Below the pieces are notes generated by a model, which was not told the DNA's origin, made no database searches, and was given only the letters and a program-made list of their open reading frames with translations. The position numbers and the translations under genes were made by a program. This document shows, in pieces, positions 1-7,644 of a stretch of DNA of 64,000 bases (the first letter of the stretch is position 1; every line of letters starts with the position of its first letter). The stretch is taken from contig CALRIU020000024.1 of assembly GCA_943362175.1 (NCBI GenBank), forward strand, positions 1-64,000. Reading direction: 5' to 3'. Origin of the DNA: UBA4416 sp943362175. Lineage in GTDB: Bacteria; Bacteroidota; Bacteroidia; B-17B0; Aurantibacillaceae.

Positions 1-1488
1 GCTGCTGCAAAAGCCGCCGCTGAGAAAGCTGCTGCAGAAAAGGCTGCTGCCGAGAAAGCTGCTGCTGATAAAGCCGCTGCTGATAAAGCCGCCGCCGAGA
101 AAGCTGCTGCTGAGAAAGCTGCCGCAGAAAAAGCCGCTGCAGAAAAGGCCGCTGCTGATAAAGCCGCCGCCGAGAAAGCCGCTGCGGAAAAGGCTGCTGC
201 CGATAAGTTAGCAGCAGATAAAGCAAACGCCGATAAGTTGGCCGAAGAGAAAGCAAAAGCTGCTAAAGCTGCTGAGGAAAAAGCAGCTGCAGAGAAACTT
301 GCCGCAGATAAATTAGCATCGGAAAAGGCTGCTGCTGCAAAAGCCGCCGCCGAGAAAGTTGCCGCAGAAAAAGCCGCTGCTGATAAGTTAGCAGCAGATA
401 AAGCAAACGCCGAGAAGTTGGCTGAAGAAAAAGCAAAGGCAGAAAAACTATCCGCTGAGAAAGCTGCCGCAGAAAAAGCCGCTGCCGAAAAGGCCGCTGC
501 TGATAAAGCCGCCGCCGAGAAAGTTGCCGCCGAGAAAGCTGCTGCAGAAAAGGCTGCTGCTGCAAAAGCCGCGGCAGAGAAACTTGCCGCAGATAAATTA
601 GCATCGGAAAAGGCTGCCGCCGAGAAGTTGGCTGAAGAAAAAGCAAAGGCAGAAAAACTAGCCGCTGAGAAAGCCGCTGCTGAAAAGGCAGCCGCTGATA
701 AGTTAGCGGCAGATAAAGCAAACGCCGATAAACTGGCCGAAGAGAAAGCAAAGGCTGCCCAAGCCGCTGCAGAAAAAGCTGCTGCTGATAAGTTAGCAGC
801 AGATAAAGCAAACGCCGAAAAACTAGCCGCGGAAAAAGCCGCTACTGAAAAGGCTGCTGCCGATAAGTTAGCGGCAGATAAACTGGCCGAAGAGAAAGCA
901 AAGGCTGCCAAAGCTGCTGCCGATAAGTTAGCGGCAGATAAACTGGCTGAAGAGAAAGCAAAGGCTGCCAAAGCTGCTGAGGAAAAAGCCGCTGCTGATA
1001 AGTTAGCAGCAGAAAAAGCTGCGGCCGATAAATTAGCTGCTGAGAAAGCTGAAAAAGAAGCCAAACATTCCATCGCACCTACCCTCGGTGGCGACAAATA
1101 CAAAGAGGCAATCTCCAAAGCGGATGGCCTGTTTAAAATGAAACGTTACAAAGAAGCTAAAACCTCCTACGAGGATGCGCTGATTGTCAAAGCGGGCGAT
1201 GCCTATGCCAAAGGGAAACTGGCCGAGATCGAAAAGCTGCTTAACTCCGATACGGCAACCGCCGCGGCAACCGATGCTAAATTAAAAGCCTTGCTCGCCA
1301 AATATCCCCCGGGAGTAACGGAAGAAACCATTACCGCTACAGGTGTGGTTATTATTCAGCGTGTGGTCGTCAAAGAATCGTCCGCCTATGTGTATCAAAA
1401 GAAAATTTTCAGCTGGGGAGGCATCTCCTATTTCAGGGACACAACTCCCGTCACCGAATCTACCTTTGAACAAGAAACAAAACCCTAA
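1..1488 (+). CDS. Ala/Lys/Glu-rich repeat protein, 5' end outside window
   Basis: The frame is open from base 1, so the true start lies left of the window; the first in-window start-like codon (TTG at 238) has no special status. About 350 residues are degenerate AAAEK, AAADK and LAADK units, which should form one very long charged helix or coiled coil like the TolA stalk. After this stalk comes a globular tail of about 140 residues. It has one TPR-like segment (YKEAISKADGLFKMKRYKEA) and a conserved-looking end with VVIIQRVVVK and a WGG-aromatic pattern. This tail resembles the end of periplasmic or cell-surface proteins in Bacteroidota, but I cannot name a family. The codons of the repeat are shuffled (gct/gcc/gca), so it is an old repeat under protein-level selection. 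The methyltransferase gene starts 20 bp downstream and is probably co-transcribed. Confidence 0.8.
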   Translation, partial: AAAKAAAEKAAAEKAAAEKAAADKAAADKAAAEKAAAEKAAAEKAAAEKAAADKAAAEKAAAEKAAADKLAADKANADKLAEEKAKAAKAAEEKAAAEKLAADKLASEKAAAAKAAAEKVAAEKAAADKLAADKANAEKLAEEKAKAEKLSAEKAAAEKAAAEKAAADKAAAEKVAAEKAAAEKAAAAKAAAEKLAADKLASEKAAAEKLAEEKAKAEKLAAEKAAAEKAAADKLAADKANADKLAEEKAKAAQAAAEKAAADKLAADKANAEKLAAEKAATEKAAADKLAADKLAEEKAKAAKAAADKLAADKLAEEKAKAAKAAEEKAAADKLAAEKAAADKLAAEKAEKEAKHSIAPTLGGDKYKEAISKADGLFKMKRYKEAKTSYEDALIVKAGDAYAKGKLAEIEKLLNSDTATAAATDAKLKALLAKYPPGVTEETITATGVVIIQRVVVKESSAYVYQKKIFSWGGISYFRDTTPVTESTFEQETKP

Positions 1489-1508
1489 AAAAGAACCTAT
1501 CCTAAATT

Positions 1509-2465
1509 ATGCCCGATATTTTTGAAGACATTCGTTGTTGTGTGTGCGGTAATACAGATCATTCCCAATTTAAAGTAAAATACCAGAAAGAAACATTTGC
1601 TGTGGCTGAATGCCAGTCCTGCTCCTTCCTGTTCATTCCTCCTTATTACCGGAAAAGCATCGATTACCATAATTACAAGGATGAACATGTGGCTAATGCC
1701 GTACGTGCCGGCAATAACTGGGTTAAGATCGAGCGCCACAAACTGCGCTACGACCTCATTAAAAAATACAAAGCTCCGGGCTCTTCTTTATTCGACCTGG
1801 GCGCCGGCTGGGGACATTTCATGCTCACAGGCCAACAGCTGGGCTATAAGGTATACGGCATCGAAATTTCCGAGCAGCCCTACCTCTACTCCAAAAACGA
1901 CCTGAAGCTCCCGGTAGACCACATGGATTTCTTCGATATGGACGAATCTAAAAAGTTTGATGTGGTTACCATGTGGGATGTCCTGGAGCACATTGACAAG
2001 GCGGATACCTTTGTCGAAAAGTGTGCTTCCGTAACGGCGATGAACGGCTACCTCGTGCTGCAGGTACCTCAGATCGACTCCTACTTTGCGAAAAAATACA
2101 AAGACGAGTGGAAGATGATGGGCCTGGATCATGTTAACTATTTCGGGAAGAAGACCATCACCCAACTGCTCGAAAAATACGGCTACCGGGTGGAAACGAT
2201 CAAATCGTCTTTCGAGATCAAGCTGTTCATCATGTATACCGTTCTGCCCCTGATCAAACGCTTTAAGGGAAAGAAGAAAGTCACTCTGACGGAGGAGAAT
2301 AAAACCATTAATGCCAGCGAGCGGCAAAACTACTTCAACACCTTTACACAAAAGCCGATGTGGAAGCTGAAGCTCTACATGTGGGTACATAACGTGATTT
2401 ACAAAACGCTCTCTGTTTTAAACATTGGCGAGGAAATGATTGTGGTGGCGAAAAAGGTAAGGTGA
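1509..2465 (+). CDS. class I SAM-dependent methyltransferase with N-terminal zinc-ribbon-like segment
   Basis: This 318-residue protein fits the Methyltransf_23 type of class I methyltransferase. The N terminus has CCVC near residues 10-13 and CQSC near 37-40, a four-cysteine zinc-ribbon pattern common in sugar or lipid methyltransferases of this group. Motif I (FDLGAGWGHF, about residues 94-103) binds S-adenosylmethionine, and an acidic residue follows in GIEIS. The motif IV region reads WDVLEHI (about 156-162). The C-terminal 80 residues are basic and hydrophobic and may contact a membrane or a polymer. The substrate cannot be read from the sequence. The start at 1509 follows the previous gene by 20 bp with no visible terminator, so the two probably form an operon. 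Confidence 0.88.
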   Translation: MPDIFEDIRCCVCGNTDHSQFKVKYQKETFAVAECQSCSFLFIPPYYRKSIDYHNYKDEHVANAVRAGNNWVKIERHKLRYDLIKKYKAPGSSLFDLGAGWGHFMLTGQQLGYKVYGIEISEQPYLYSKNDLKLPVDHMDFFDMDESKKFDVVTMWDVLEHIDKADTFVEKCASVTAMNGYLVLQVPQIDSYFAKKYKDEWKMMGLDHVNYFGKKTITQLLEKYGYRVETIKSSFEIKLFIMYTVLPLIKRFKGKKKVTLTEENKTINASERQNYFNTFTQKPMWKLKLYMWVHNVIYKTLSVLNIGEEMIVVAKKVR

Positions 2466-2671
2466 TCAAAATGACTCATAGGCAATAGAACGCAGATGAA
2501 CTGTCTGCCGACAGGCAGGCGCGGATCACTATGATTAGAATAGGATTCGGGCAAGATTTGATTTGTGAAAATTCTATAATCTCTTCCGGTTCTCTATGTT
2601 TCTTATGTGACTATGTGGTAGAAAATTTCCGACTGTCACGACGCGTCGTGGCGAACTGATACTACGTTGAT
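2466..2671. repeat. intergenic mosaic of dispersed repeats with palindrome CACGACGCGTCGTG
   Basis: This gap between convergent genes holds no ORF with coding character. It contains pieces that recur at 19384-19575: a CGCAGAT...GCGGAT segment, a run of ctctatgtttctta-like sequence, and the 14-bp perfect palindrome CACGACGCGTCGTG (2637-2650) preceded by ctgt in both copies. A small hairpin (CTGCC-GACA-GGCAG) lies near 2505. The shared pieces in the same order point to a dispersed non-coding repeat family, not a gene. Confidence 0.6.
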
Positions 2672-3196
2672 TTAGCTTCGGATCAACTGGTAAAACAGCT
2701 CATCCTCAAATTGGCCTTCCGCCGTTTTGTTCCAGCTTTTTTTAAGGCCCGAATTCTGAAAGCCCAGCTTTTCAAATAAACGGATGCTGTCGCCGTTGGA
2801 GGCGCTGATATTGCAATACAGCTGGTTCAGCAGTAAGGTTTCGAAGGCGTATTGCTTCAGGCAGCAGAGCGCTTCATAAGCATAGCCTTTATTGCGGAAG
2901 GTTTCGAAGATCAGCACCCCTACTCCTATCCTGGCATGGGCCGGCTCAAATTCAAAGAGGTCGATGGTTCCCACGGCTACACCCGAATCCTGTGTACAGA
3001 TCATCAGGCGCAGCTGCTTATTGGTATAAATATCCTGGTATGCGGTATCGAGGTATTGCTCCAGGACATATTTGCTGAAAGGCGTTTGGGTGTTGCTTAC
3101 TTTCCAAACCGACATATCATTCTCGCAGGCATAAAGCACATCAAGGTCGCTTTTCTCGACCGCACGCAGGAAAATATGAGTGTTCTTAATAAACAT
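2672..3196 (-). CDS. GNAT-family N-acetyltransferase (RimJ/RimL-like)
   Basis: This 174-residue protein has the usual length and layout of RimJ/RimL-like acetyltransferases. The N terminus reads LRAVEKSDLDVLY, the central strand is VAVGTIDLFEF, then come the acetyl-CoA-binding stretch RIGVGVLIFETFRNKGYAYEAL (shorter core: RNKGYAYEAL) and a C-terminal ASNGDSIRLFEKLGF motif. It should transfer an acetyl group from acetyl-CoA to an amine; the substrate is unknown. Its ATG shares one base with the TAA of the upstream gene (TAATG), so the two are translationally coupled. Confidence 0.9.
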   Translation of the reverse strand: MFIKNTHIFLRAVEKSDLDVLYACENDMSVWKVSNTQTPFSKYVLEQYLDTAYQDIYTNKQLRLMICTQDSGVAVGTIDLFEFEPAHARIGVGVLIFETFRNKGYAYEALCCLKQYAFETLLLNQLYCNISASNGDSIRLFEKLGFQNSGLKKSWNKTAEGQFEDELFYQLIRS

Positions 3197-3789
3197 TAGT
3201 TCTGATAAGCTGTTTCCTGGGCAATGACTTCCTGCAAGCGCTCATGCGAATATACCGGCAGTGAAAACTCACTTTCCATGAGCGGATCTTTCAGGTTGAA
3301 CCCCAGCACCTTGTCAATATACGCATTTTGTTTCAGGCGTTCTGTGATCTCAAACAAAAGCTCCCGGGCATCGTATGGAATGGCGTAAAACTCCTGCAGG
3401 AAAAGCTTCACCGGGCTCAGGCAGCTGGCCTTATGCGCCTCTACTTTCGGAAATTGCTTCACGTAAAAGTCAAGCACCTCTTTTTGATAATCGGCACTGA
3501 ACACCGGCTGTTTCACCAGCTGTACCGCCAGCACTTCGATTTTTTTCTGGGAGATGGTTTTCAGGAGCACTTCCGTTCTCACATTCAGCTCATGCCCTTT
3601 GATGGTAAGCGAGCTGTAGGAGCCGTTGATCATAATACCCACATGCGGCGGAATGCGCGAGGCATGCAGGATCATCAGCCAGCTGTTTTTCAGGAGCAGC
3701 TTGTCGTCGAAGTCTGTGGTAACCGGTAAGGTGTATGGGCTGGCGGCGATCATGTCCGCCCAAAGGTACGAAAAAAGATCATTCGACAT
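3196..3789 (-). CDS. uncharacterised protein coupled to the GNAT gene
   Basis: I do not recognise this protein of about 197 residues. It has no signal peptide or membrane segment. It contains LKNSWLMILHASRIPPHVGI near residue 35, a predicted alpha/beta middle, and the acidic end of a cytosolic protein. It is the first gene of a two-gene minus-strand unit with the acetyltransferase (TAATG overlap), so it may supply or modify that enzyme's substrate. The start is uncertain. An ATG at 3789 is given here, and a GTG at 3792 is possible. A box TAccTTTG lies inside the first codons (3761-3768) and is followed 7 nt later by ATG at 3753, the spacing seen at several other genes here. Initiation at 3753 is therefore a serious alternative. 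Confidence 0.72.
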   Translation of the reverse strand: MSNDLFSYLWADMIAASPYTLPVTTDFDDKLLLKNSWLMILHASRIPPHVGIMINGSYSSLTIKGHELNVRTEVLLKTISQKKIEVLAVQLVKQPVFSADYQKEVLDFYVKQFPKVEAHKASCLSPVKLFLQEFYAIPYDARELLFEITERLKQNAYIDKVLGFNLKDPLMESEFSLPVYSHERLQEVIAQETAYQN

Positions 3790-3887
3790 CACGACCTATC
3801 GTAACGGTGACCGCAGTAAAACGGCGGCATTTTGTTTATTTTCCAGGACGCTCCCGGCGCATGCATTCACCATTCTGTGGTAAACCT

Positions 3888-4016
3888 GCGCGAAGGATTG
3901 CCATGAAAATCCTTTTTTTGCCGGACACTGAGCGGAGCCGAAGTGCGAGGCAAAAAGATTGGCATGTAAAGCCTGGCCCCCTTTGACAGGCTCAGGGCAG
4001 GCTCGGGGGGCGCCCA
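3888..4016 (-). repeat. dispersed intergenic repeat with variable hairpin core (copy A)
   Basis: This non-coding stretch between two minus-strand genes matches 34794-34942 in the opposite orientation. Read on the minus strand it opens with GGGCG, runs through TCAGGCTTTACATGCCAATC, then a hairpin core and ATTTTCATGGCAATCC. The core stem is formed by TTTTTGCC (3915-3922) and GGCAAAAA (3949-3956). In the second copy the stem is TTTTGGCC/GGCCAAAA, so one base pair changed on both sides. The rest of the 3790-4090 gap shows nothing else I can name. Confidence 0.65.
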
Positions 4017-4090
4017 AAATTTCAGATTGCCCTAAGCTCTCTCAAACATGGTGACGAAATAGAATTTGCTTTTTATTACCCTATCCGGCG

Positions 4091-5026
4091 CTACCGTACC
4101 GTCAGCCCTAATTTTTTGCTGATGACGCCTTCTTTGAGTGAAAAGGTAGAGGCTTTAAAGACGTTCAGGTTCAGCTCTTTCAGGACGTGATCGATGAGCA
4201 TCACGGAAATCACCATCATATCGGCCCGCATGTTAATGAGGTAAGGCATCTGGTAGCGCTCATGCAAGGTAGAGGCTTTGATTTTGTGGCTGATCAGGTC
4301 ATACTCGCCCAAAGAAATGTGGTATTCGGTTTGGCCATCGCTGATGAGCGGATGATTGAACTCGCCGCCAATGAGGTCTACGACAGAATCGAAAGCCCCC
4401 GACGAGCCGATCAGTTCCAGCGGCTGGTATTGCTTTACCGCTTCGCGGAGAGGTTGCAGTTCCGCGCGCAGGTAGTCGTGAAAGGCCTTGATCTCCTGTT
4501 CCGTGATCGGGTCATTGGGCTTGAAGCGGTCGAGCAGCCGCGCCGCGCCCAGCTTGAAGCTTTTTTTCCAGAACACGGTATCGTTGTTGGCCAGGATAAA
4601 TTCGGTACTGCCTCCGCCGATATCCATGATGAGCGAAATTTTTTCCGACATCTTTACGGCCATGCGGTTCCCGTAATAGACCAGCTCAGCCTCCTCATCG
4701 CCGTCGATTACGGTTACCGAGATCTTCGCCTGCTCCAGGGCAGCTTTCACAAAGTCGGGCCCGTTGGAGGCAGAGCGGATCGCAGAGGTGGCAAAGGCAA
4801 ATTCTTTCTCGACATTATAATCCAGGATGTACTGCTGGTATTGCTTGAGGGCGCTGATGCCGCGCTGAAAGGGAGCATCGCCGATGTAGCCGGAGTTGAT
4901 GGTTCCTTCGCCGAGCTTCACGGCAATTTTGGTATTGAACAGCCGCCTGAAGGTATTATCCGGAAGCGTTTCCCCTATTAAAAGATTGAAGGTGTTCGTC
5001 CCCAGATCTATGACTGCAAATACCAT
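4091..5026 (-). CDS. ppx: exopolyphosphatase / Ppx-GppA family phosphatase
   Basis: This 311-residue protein belongs to the Ppx/GppA phosphatases of the ASKHA (actin-like ATPase) superfamily. These hydrolyse terminal phosphates of inorganic polyphosphate, or convert pppGpp to ppGpp. The phosphate-1 motif is AVIDLGTNTFNLLIGE at residues 4-19. The phosphate-2 motif is DIGGGSTEFIL near residues 138-148. The length equals the short single-domain form usual in Bacteroidota, without the C-terminal HD-like half of E. coli Ppx. It acts in the cytosol. It follows the PorP/SprF gene by 32 bp on the same strand and may be read through from it. Sequence alone does not separate Ppx from GppA activity. Confidence 0.88.
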   Translation of the reverse strand: MVFAVIDLGTNTFNLLIGETLPDNTFRRLFNTKIAVKLGEGTINSGYIGDAPFQRGISALKQYQQYILDYNVEKEFAFATSAIRSASNGPDFVKAALEQAKISVTVIDGDEEAELVYYGNRMAVKMSEKISLIMDIGGGSTEFILANNDTVFWKKSFKLGAARLLDRFKPNDPITEQEIKAFHDYLRAELQPLREAVKQYQPLELIGSSGAFDSVVDLIGGEFNHPLISDGQTEYHISLGEYDLISHKIKASTLHERYQMPYLINMRADMMVISVMLIDHVLKELNLNVFKASTFSLKEGVISKKLGLTVR

Positions 5027-5058
5027 AAATAAAGATTAAGCTAAAATTATACCAACAA

Positions 5059-6021
5059 TTACTGGAGCAGATACTGGAAGCGCTGTTTTAAAAACCTTCC
5101 GTTGAATCCCCTCTTTTTTTTGTCGGTTCCCATGTTGGATGAGAAAATGATCATTACTTCATGAGAGCCTTTCTGGTAGGTCCTGAGAGGCGAAGTAACG
5201 AAGTCGTAGGAATAAGAAATCTGGAGATAATCTTTGATGGTGTAGCCTACCTGTAAGGCAATGGCATCATTGAAGCGGAAGTCGAGCCCGGCCATCAATT
5301 GCTTTTTCATGTGCAGCCTTAAATTGTATTCAAAGGAAAAAGGAACCGAAGGGACGTACACGGCCAATACGGTATTTTCGAACACAAAGTCCGGGTTATC
5401 GGCCCAGTTGTAGCCAGCCGACACATTGTAGTGCGCCACATTGGTAAATTTCCCCATTTTGGCATCGTCTTTTTTATAAAACTCAAACGCACTGCCGGCC
5501 ACGTTATTGGCGCCTGCCCCGATGTGGAAGCGGTCGTTGTAATATACAATCCCAAAGCTCATATCAAAATTGGAAACTTTATCGGCGGTATATTGATTGA
5601 TGGCTTTATCCTGCTGGTTGCGGATGGTGATGTCTGTCCCGTCGAAGCGCCTGCTCATGTAATTTCCCTGCACGCCAACAGATAGCTCCGAATCAGGAAA
5701 TTTCAGGTGATACGCTCCGGTGATGCTACCGGAAAAATTTTTGAACGGACCGATGTCATCTTTATAGATAAAGCCACCGGCGCCCAGCTTACCTTTCAGC
5801 AGGCGGGAGTTGAGCGCTAAAGCATAGGTTTTGGGAGCGCCGTCAAAGCCCGTCCATTGGTTGCGGTAGTTCAGCCTGACATCCACCAGGCGCTTGGTTC
5901 CGCAAAAACCGGGATTCAATAAGGTTTGTGCGCTTCTGAACTGGGTCCACCACGGGTATTGCTGAGACCAGGAACACAAAGAAAACAATAAGCAAGCAGA
6001 TATGAGGAGGCCTTTGATCAA
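5059..6021 (-). CDS. PorP/SprF family type IX secretion-associated membrane protein
   Basis: This 320-residue protein has a signal peptide (residues 1-19, ending WSQ) and the family hallmarks: QYPWWTQFRSAQTLLNPG at the mature N terminus, then NYRNQWTGFDGAPKTYALAL near residue 52 and LGAGGFIYKDDIGP near residue 80. PorP/SprF proteins are outer-membrane beta-barrels that support secretion and surface attachment of T9SS substrates, including SprB-like adhesins with type B sorting domains. The upstream SPOR gene ends 17 bp before this start, so the two form an operon. A large type B T9SS cargo gene lies 1.6 kb away at 7645. The last third (DFRFNDAIALQVGYTIKDYL) shows alternating polar/hydrophobic strands as in a barrel. 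Confidence 0.92.
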   Translation of the reverse strand: MIKGLLISACLLFSLCSWSQQYPWWTQFRSAQTLLNPGFCGTKRLVDVRLNYRNQWTGFDGAPKTYALALNSRLLKGKLGAGGFIYKDDIGPFKNFSGSITGAYHLKFPDSELSVGVQGNYMSRRFDGTDITIRNQQDKAINQYTADKVSNFDMSFGIVYYNDRFHIGAGANNVAGSAFEFYKKDDAKMGKFTNVAHYNVSAGYNWADNPDFVFENTVLAVYVPSVPFSFEYNLRLHMKKQLMAGLDFRFNDAIALQVGYTIKDYLQISYSYDFVTSPLRTYQKGSHEVMIIFSSNMGTDKKKRGFNGRFLKQRFQYLLQ

Positions 6022-6038
6022 AATGCAGGAATCAATAA

Positions 6039-6911
6039 TTAATTGATGCGTTGGCCGTTCTGGTATTTTACGATAAAGCCGTTGAAGCCTTTTGCCGTAA
6101 GTTCATCGCGGTATCTGATGGCATCCTCTTTTGTTTTGAAGCTGCCGCAGGTTACTTTATACAAGCCGTTCACCTGGTCGATGCTCAGGTTGCTCACACC
6201 TGAAAATTTGCTTTTGTTAGGTTGCGTAGAATAAGCGCCTAATTGCACTTTATAGGTCATGCCGCTTCCGGATGCCGTGGCAGAGGAAACTTTGGAAGCT
6301 GTGGTATTTTCTACAGGTGTGGATTTTACGGTTTCTACAGGAGTAGACTTTACAGGTTCTGCCGGTGTAGATTTTACAGTTTCGACAGGCGTGGATTTCA
6401 CGGTTTCCACCGGAGTAGATGTTACAGGCTCTACCGGGGTTGTATTGGGTGTGGTTTCCACAGGTTTGCTTTCTACCGGAGTGCTTGCTGCTACAGCGCC
6501 TCCATCACCAACCGTTACATTCATGGAGTTCCCATCCACTTCTTTTTTCTCGTTATTCTCGAGGTAGTAAAATTTTTGAGAGAAGGTGCCGCTCGCCGCC
6601 GTGCTGCTCGCCTGGATCTTTAGCTGTACGGTAAATTCATTTTCGGATGGAACGGATACCCATACGATTTTAGCCCTTTGATTCTCGAAGGTAAAGTTAC
6701 CGCCTTTCACATCGCTGGCAGTGACGATATATCCGCCCGGTACATCCATTTGGTATTTCGCAAAATTACCGACTGTTCCTTTATTGATCTTAACGTCTGC
6801 ATCTATAGAAGACCCGGCACTGATACTGGCAGGTAAATTGGCGGTGATGGTGATCTGTGAAAAGGAAACAACTGAAATAACGAGTCCAAAAAGAGTGAGT
6901 GCTTTTTTCAT
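6039..6911 (-). CDS. secreted SPOR-domain protein with STPVETVK linker
   Basis: This protein has 290 residues counted from the ATG at 6911; an in-frame TTG two codons upstream is less likely. It has a signal peptide (MKKALTLFGLVISVVSFSQ), an N-terminal beta-rich domain of about 120 residues (ITITANLPASISAGSSIDAD), a linker of repeated STPVETVK units (roughly residues 150-205), and a C-terminal SPOR domain of about 75 residues (YKVQLGAYS ... LYKVTCGSF ... AKGF). SPOR domains bind peptidoglycan glycan strands lacking stem peptides. The N-terminal domain may resemble a cohesin or BACON-like fold, but I am not sure. It is first in an operon with PorP/SprF, and a clear promoter lies 33 nt upstream. 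Confidence 0.88.
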   Translation of the reverse strand: MKKALTLFGLVISVVSFSQITITANLPASISAGSSIDADVKINKGTVGNFAKYQMDVPGGYIVTASDVKGGNFTFENQRAKIVWVSVPSENEFTVQLKIQASSTAASGTFSQKFYYLENNEKKEVDGNSMNVTVGDGGAVAASTPVESKPVETTPNTTPVEPVTSTPVETVKSTPVETVKSTPAEPVKSTPVETVKSTPVENTTASKVSSATASGSGMTYKVQLGAYSTQPNKSKFSGVSNLSIDQVNGLYKVTCGSFKTKEDAIRYRDELTAKGFNGFIVKYQNGQRIN

Positions 6912-6944
6912 ATACAAAGTTTAATAACTAAAATCGTTAATTAA

Positions 6945-6973
6945 CAAATATAACTAATAAAATGAAAGAACAA
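6945..6973 (-). promoter_or_regulatory. Bacteroidota-type promoter of the SPOR/PorP operon
   Basis: On the minus strand TTG (6973-6971) is followed after 18 nt by TATATTTG (6952-6945). This is an exact match to the -33/-7 consensus TTG-N(17-23)-TAnnTTTG. Transcription should begin near 6938, giving a leader of about 27 nt before the ATG at 6911. Confidence 0.7.
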
Positions 6974-7197
6974 AAAAATTAAGGAGCAGCGGCCATTTCG
7001 GGGTATTTCTGATCAAAAAAACTACAGAATCCATGCGATTGTTAATTTTCTGGCTGATTTCCGTCGTTTATCCCAAAAAATAATTCCTCACTCAGGCAGG
7101 CCATCTCTTCACTTTTTGTAAATCCTACTAAATTGTTTTAAACGTTAAAGCCCCGATATTTAACATTAGCAATACGATTTACCTCGGAAAATTGATA

Positions 7198-7205
7198 TAT
7201 TTTTG
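7198..7205 (+). promoter_or_regulatory. candidate -7 box for the secreted-protein / giant adhesin unit
   Basis: TATTTTTG matches TAnnTTTG 47 nt before the ATG at 7253. No TTG sits at the right distance upstream, so support is moderate. The rest of 6974-7252 is A+T-rich, contains no plausible gene, and is the divergent control region between two envelope operons. Confidence 0.45.
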
Positions 7206-7252
7206 GTGTTAATAGTTCTTAAAATATCAGATAAATATCAAAATAAATTCCT

Positions 7253-7621
7253 ATGCGTTTAATGTATCTTCTCTTCACCGTCCTGTTTCTTTCCCTTAGC
7301 CAATTTGCCTTTTCGCAGGAACCAAAGCTGAAATCCGACAGGCAGATCACCAAAATGCATTATTATTCTTTCCAGGGTCAGGCCTCTCCCGAACAACTGG
7401 AATTCCTGCAACAGGATCTGAAGAATCTGGAGTTTGTGAACGAAGTCAAGATCGAGTACAAAGCCGAGAAAGGCGCCGGGCAGGTCCGCCTCATCACTAC
7501 CGAAGCCGCCGTTGCGGGTGAAGGCGATAAGCAATTCAGCGCTGTCAATATCAAACGGAGCCTGGTTAACAAAGGCTTTACTCCTGTGGAATACCACAAC
7601 GAAACGATTACCAATCCATAA
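7253..7621 (+). CDS. small secreted protein, possible ferredoxin-like (HMA-like) fold
   Basis: This 122-residue protein has a clean signal peptide (cleavage after FAFSQ, about residue 22). The mature part alternates helix and strand: ASPEQLEFLQQDLKNLEFV, NEVKIEYKAEK, GQVRLITTE, SAVNIKRSLVNKGFTPVEYH. This beta-alpha-beta pattern and the ending resemble heavy-metal-associated domains, but the CxxC metal site is absent, so metal binding is not supported. The giant adhesin gene starts 23 bp downstream, and the two are likely co-transcribed. Confidence 0.75.
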   Translation: MRLMYLLFTVLFLSLSQFAFSQEPKLKSDRQITKMHYYSFQGQASPEQLEFLQQDLKNLEFVNEVKIEYKAEKGAGQVRLITTEAAVAGEGDKQFSAVNIKRSLVNKGFTPVEYHNETITNP

Positions 7622-7644
7622 CCTTCTTTTTTCAATTCCTGTTT

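Noticed and set aside
263..811. 182-residue Leu/Gln/Arg-rich frame on the minus strand
   Set aside because: It is antisense to the Ala/Lys/Glu repeats and mirrors their composition.
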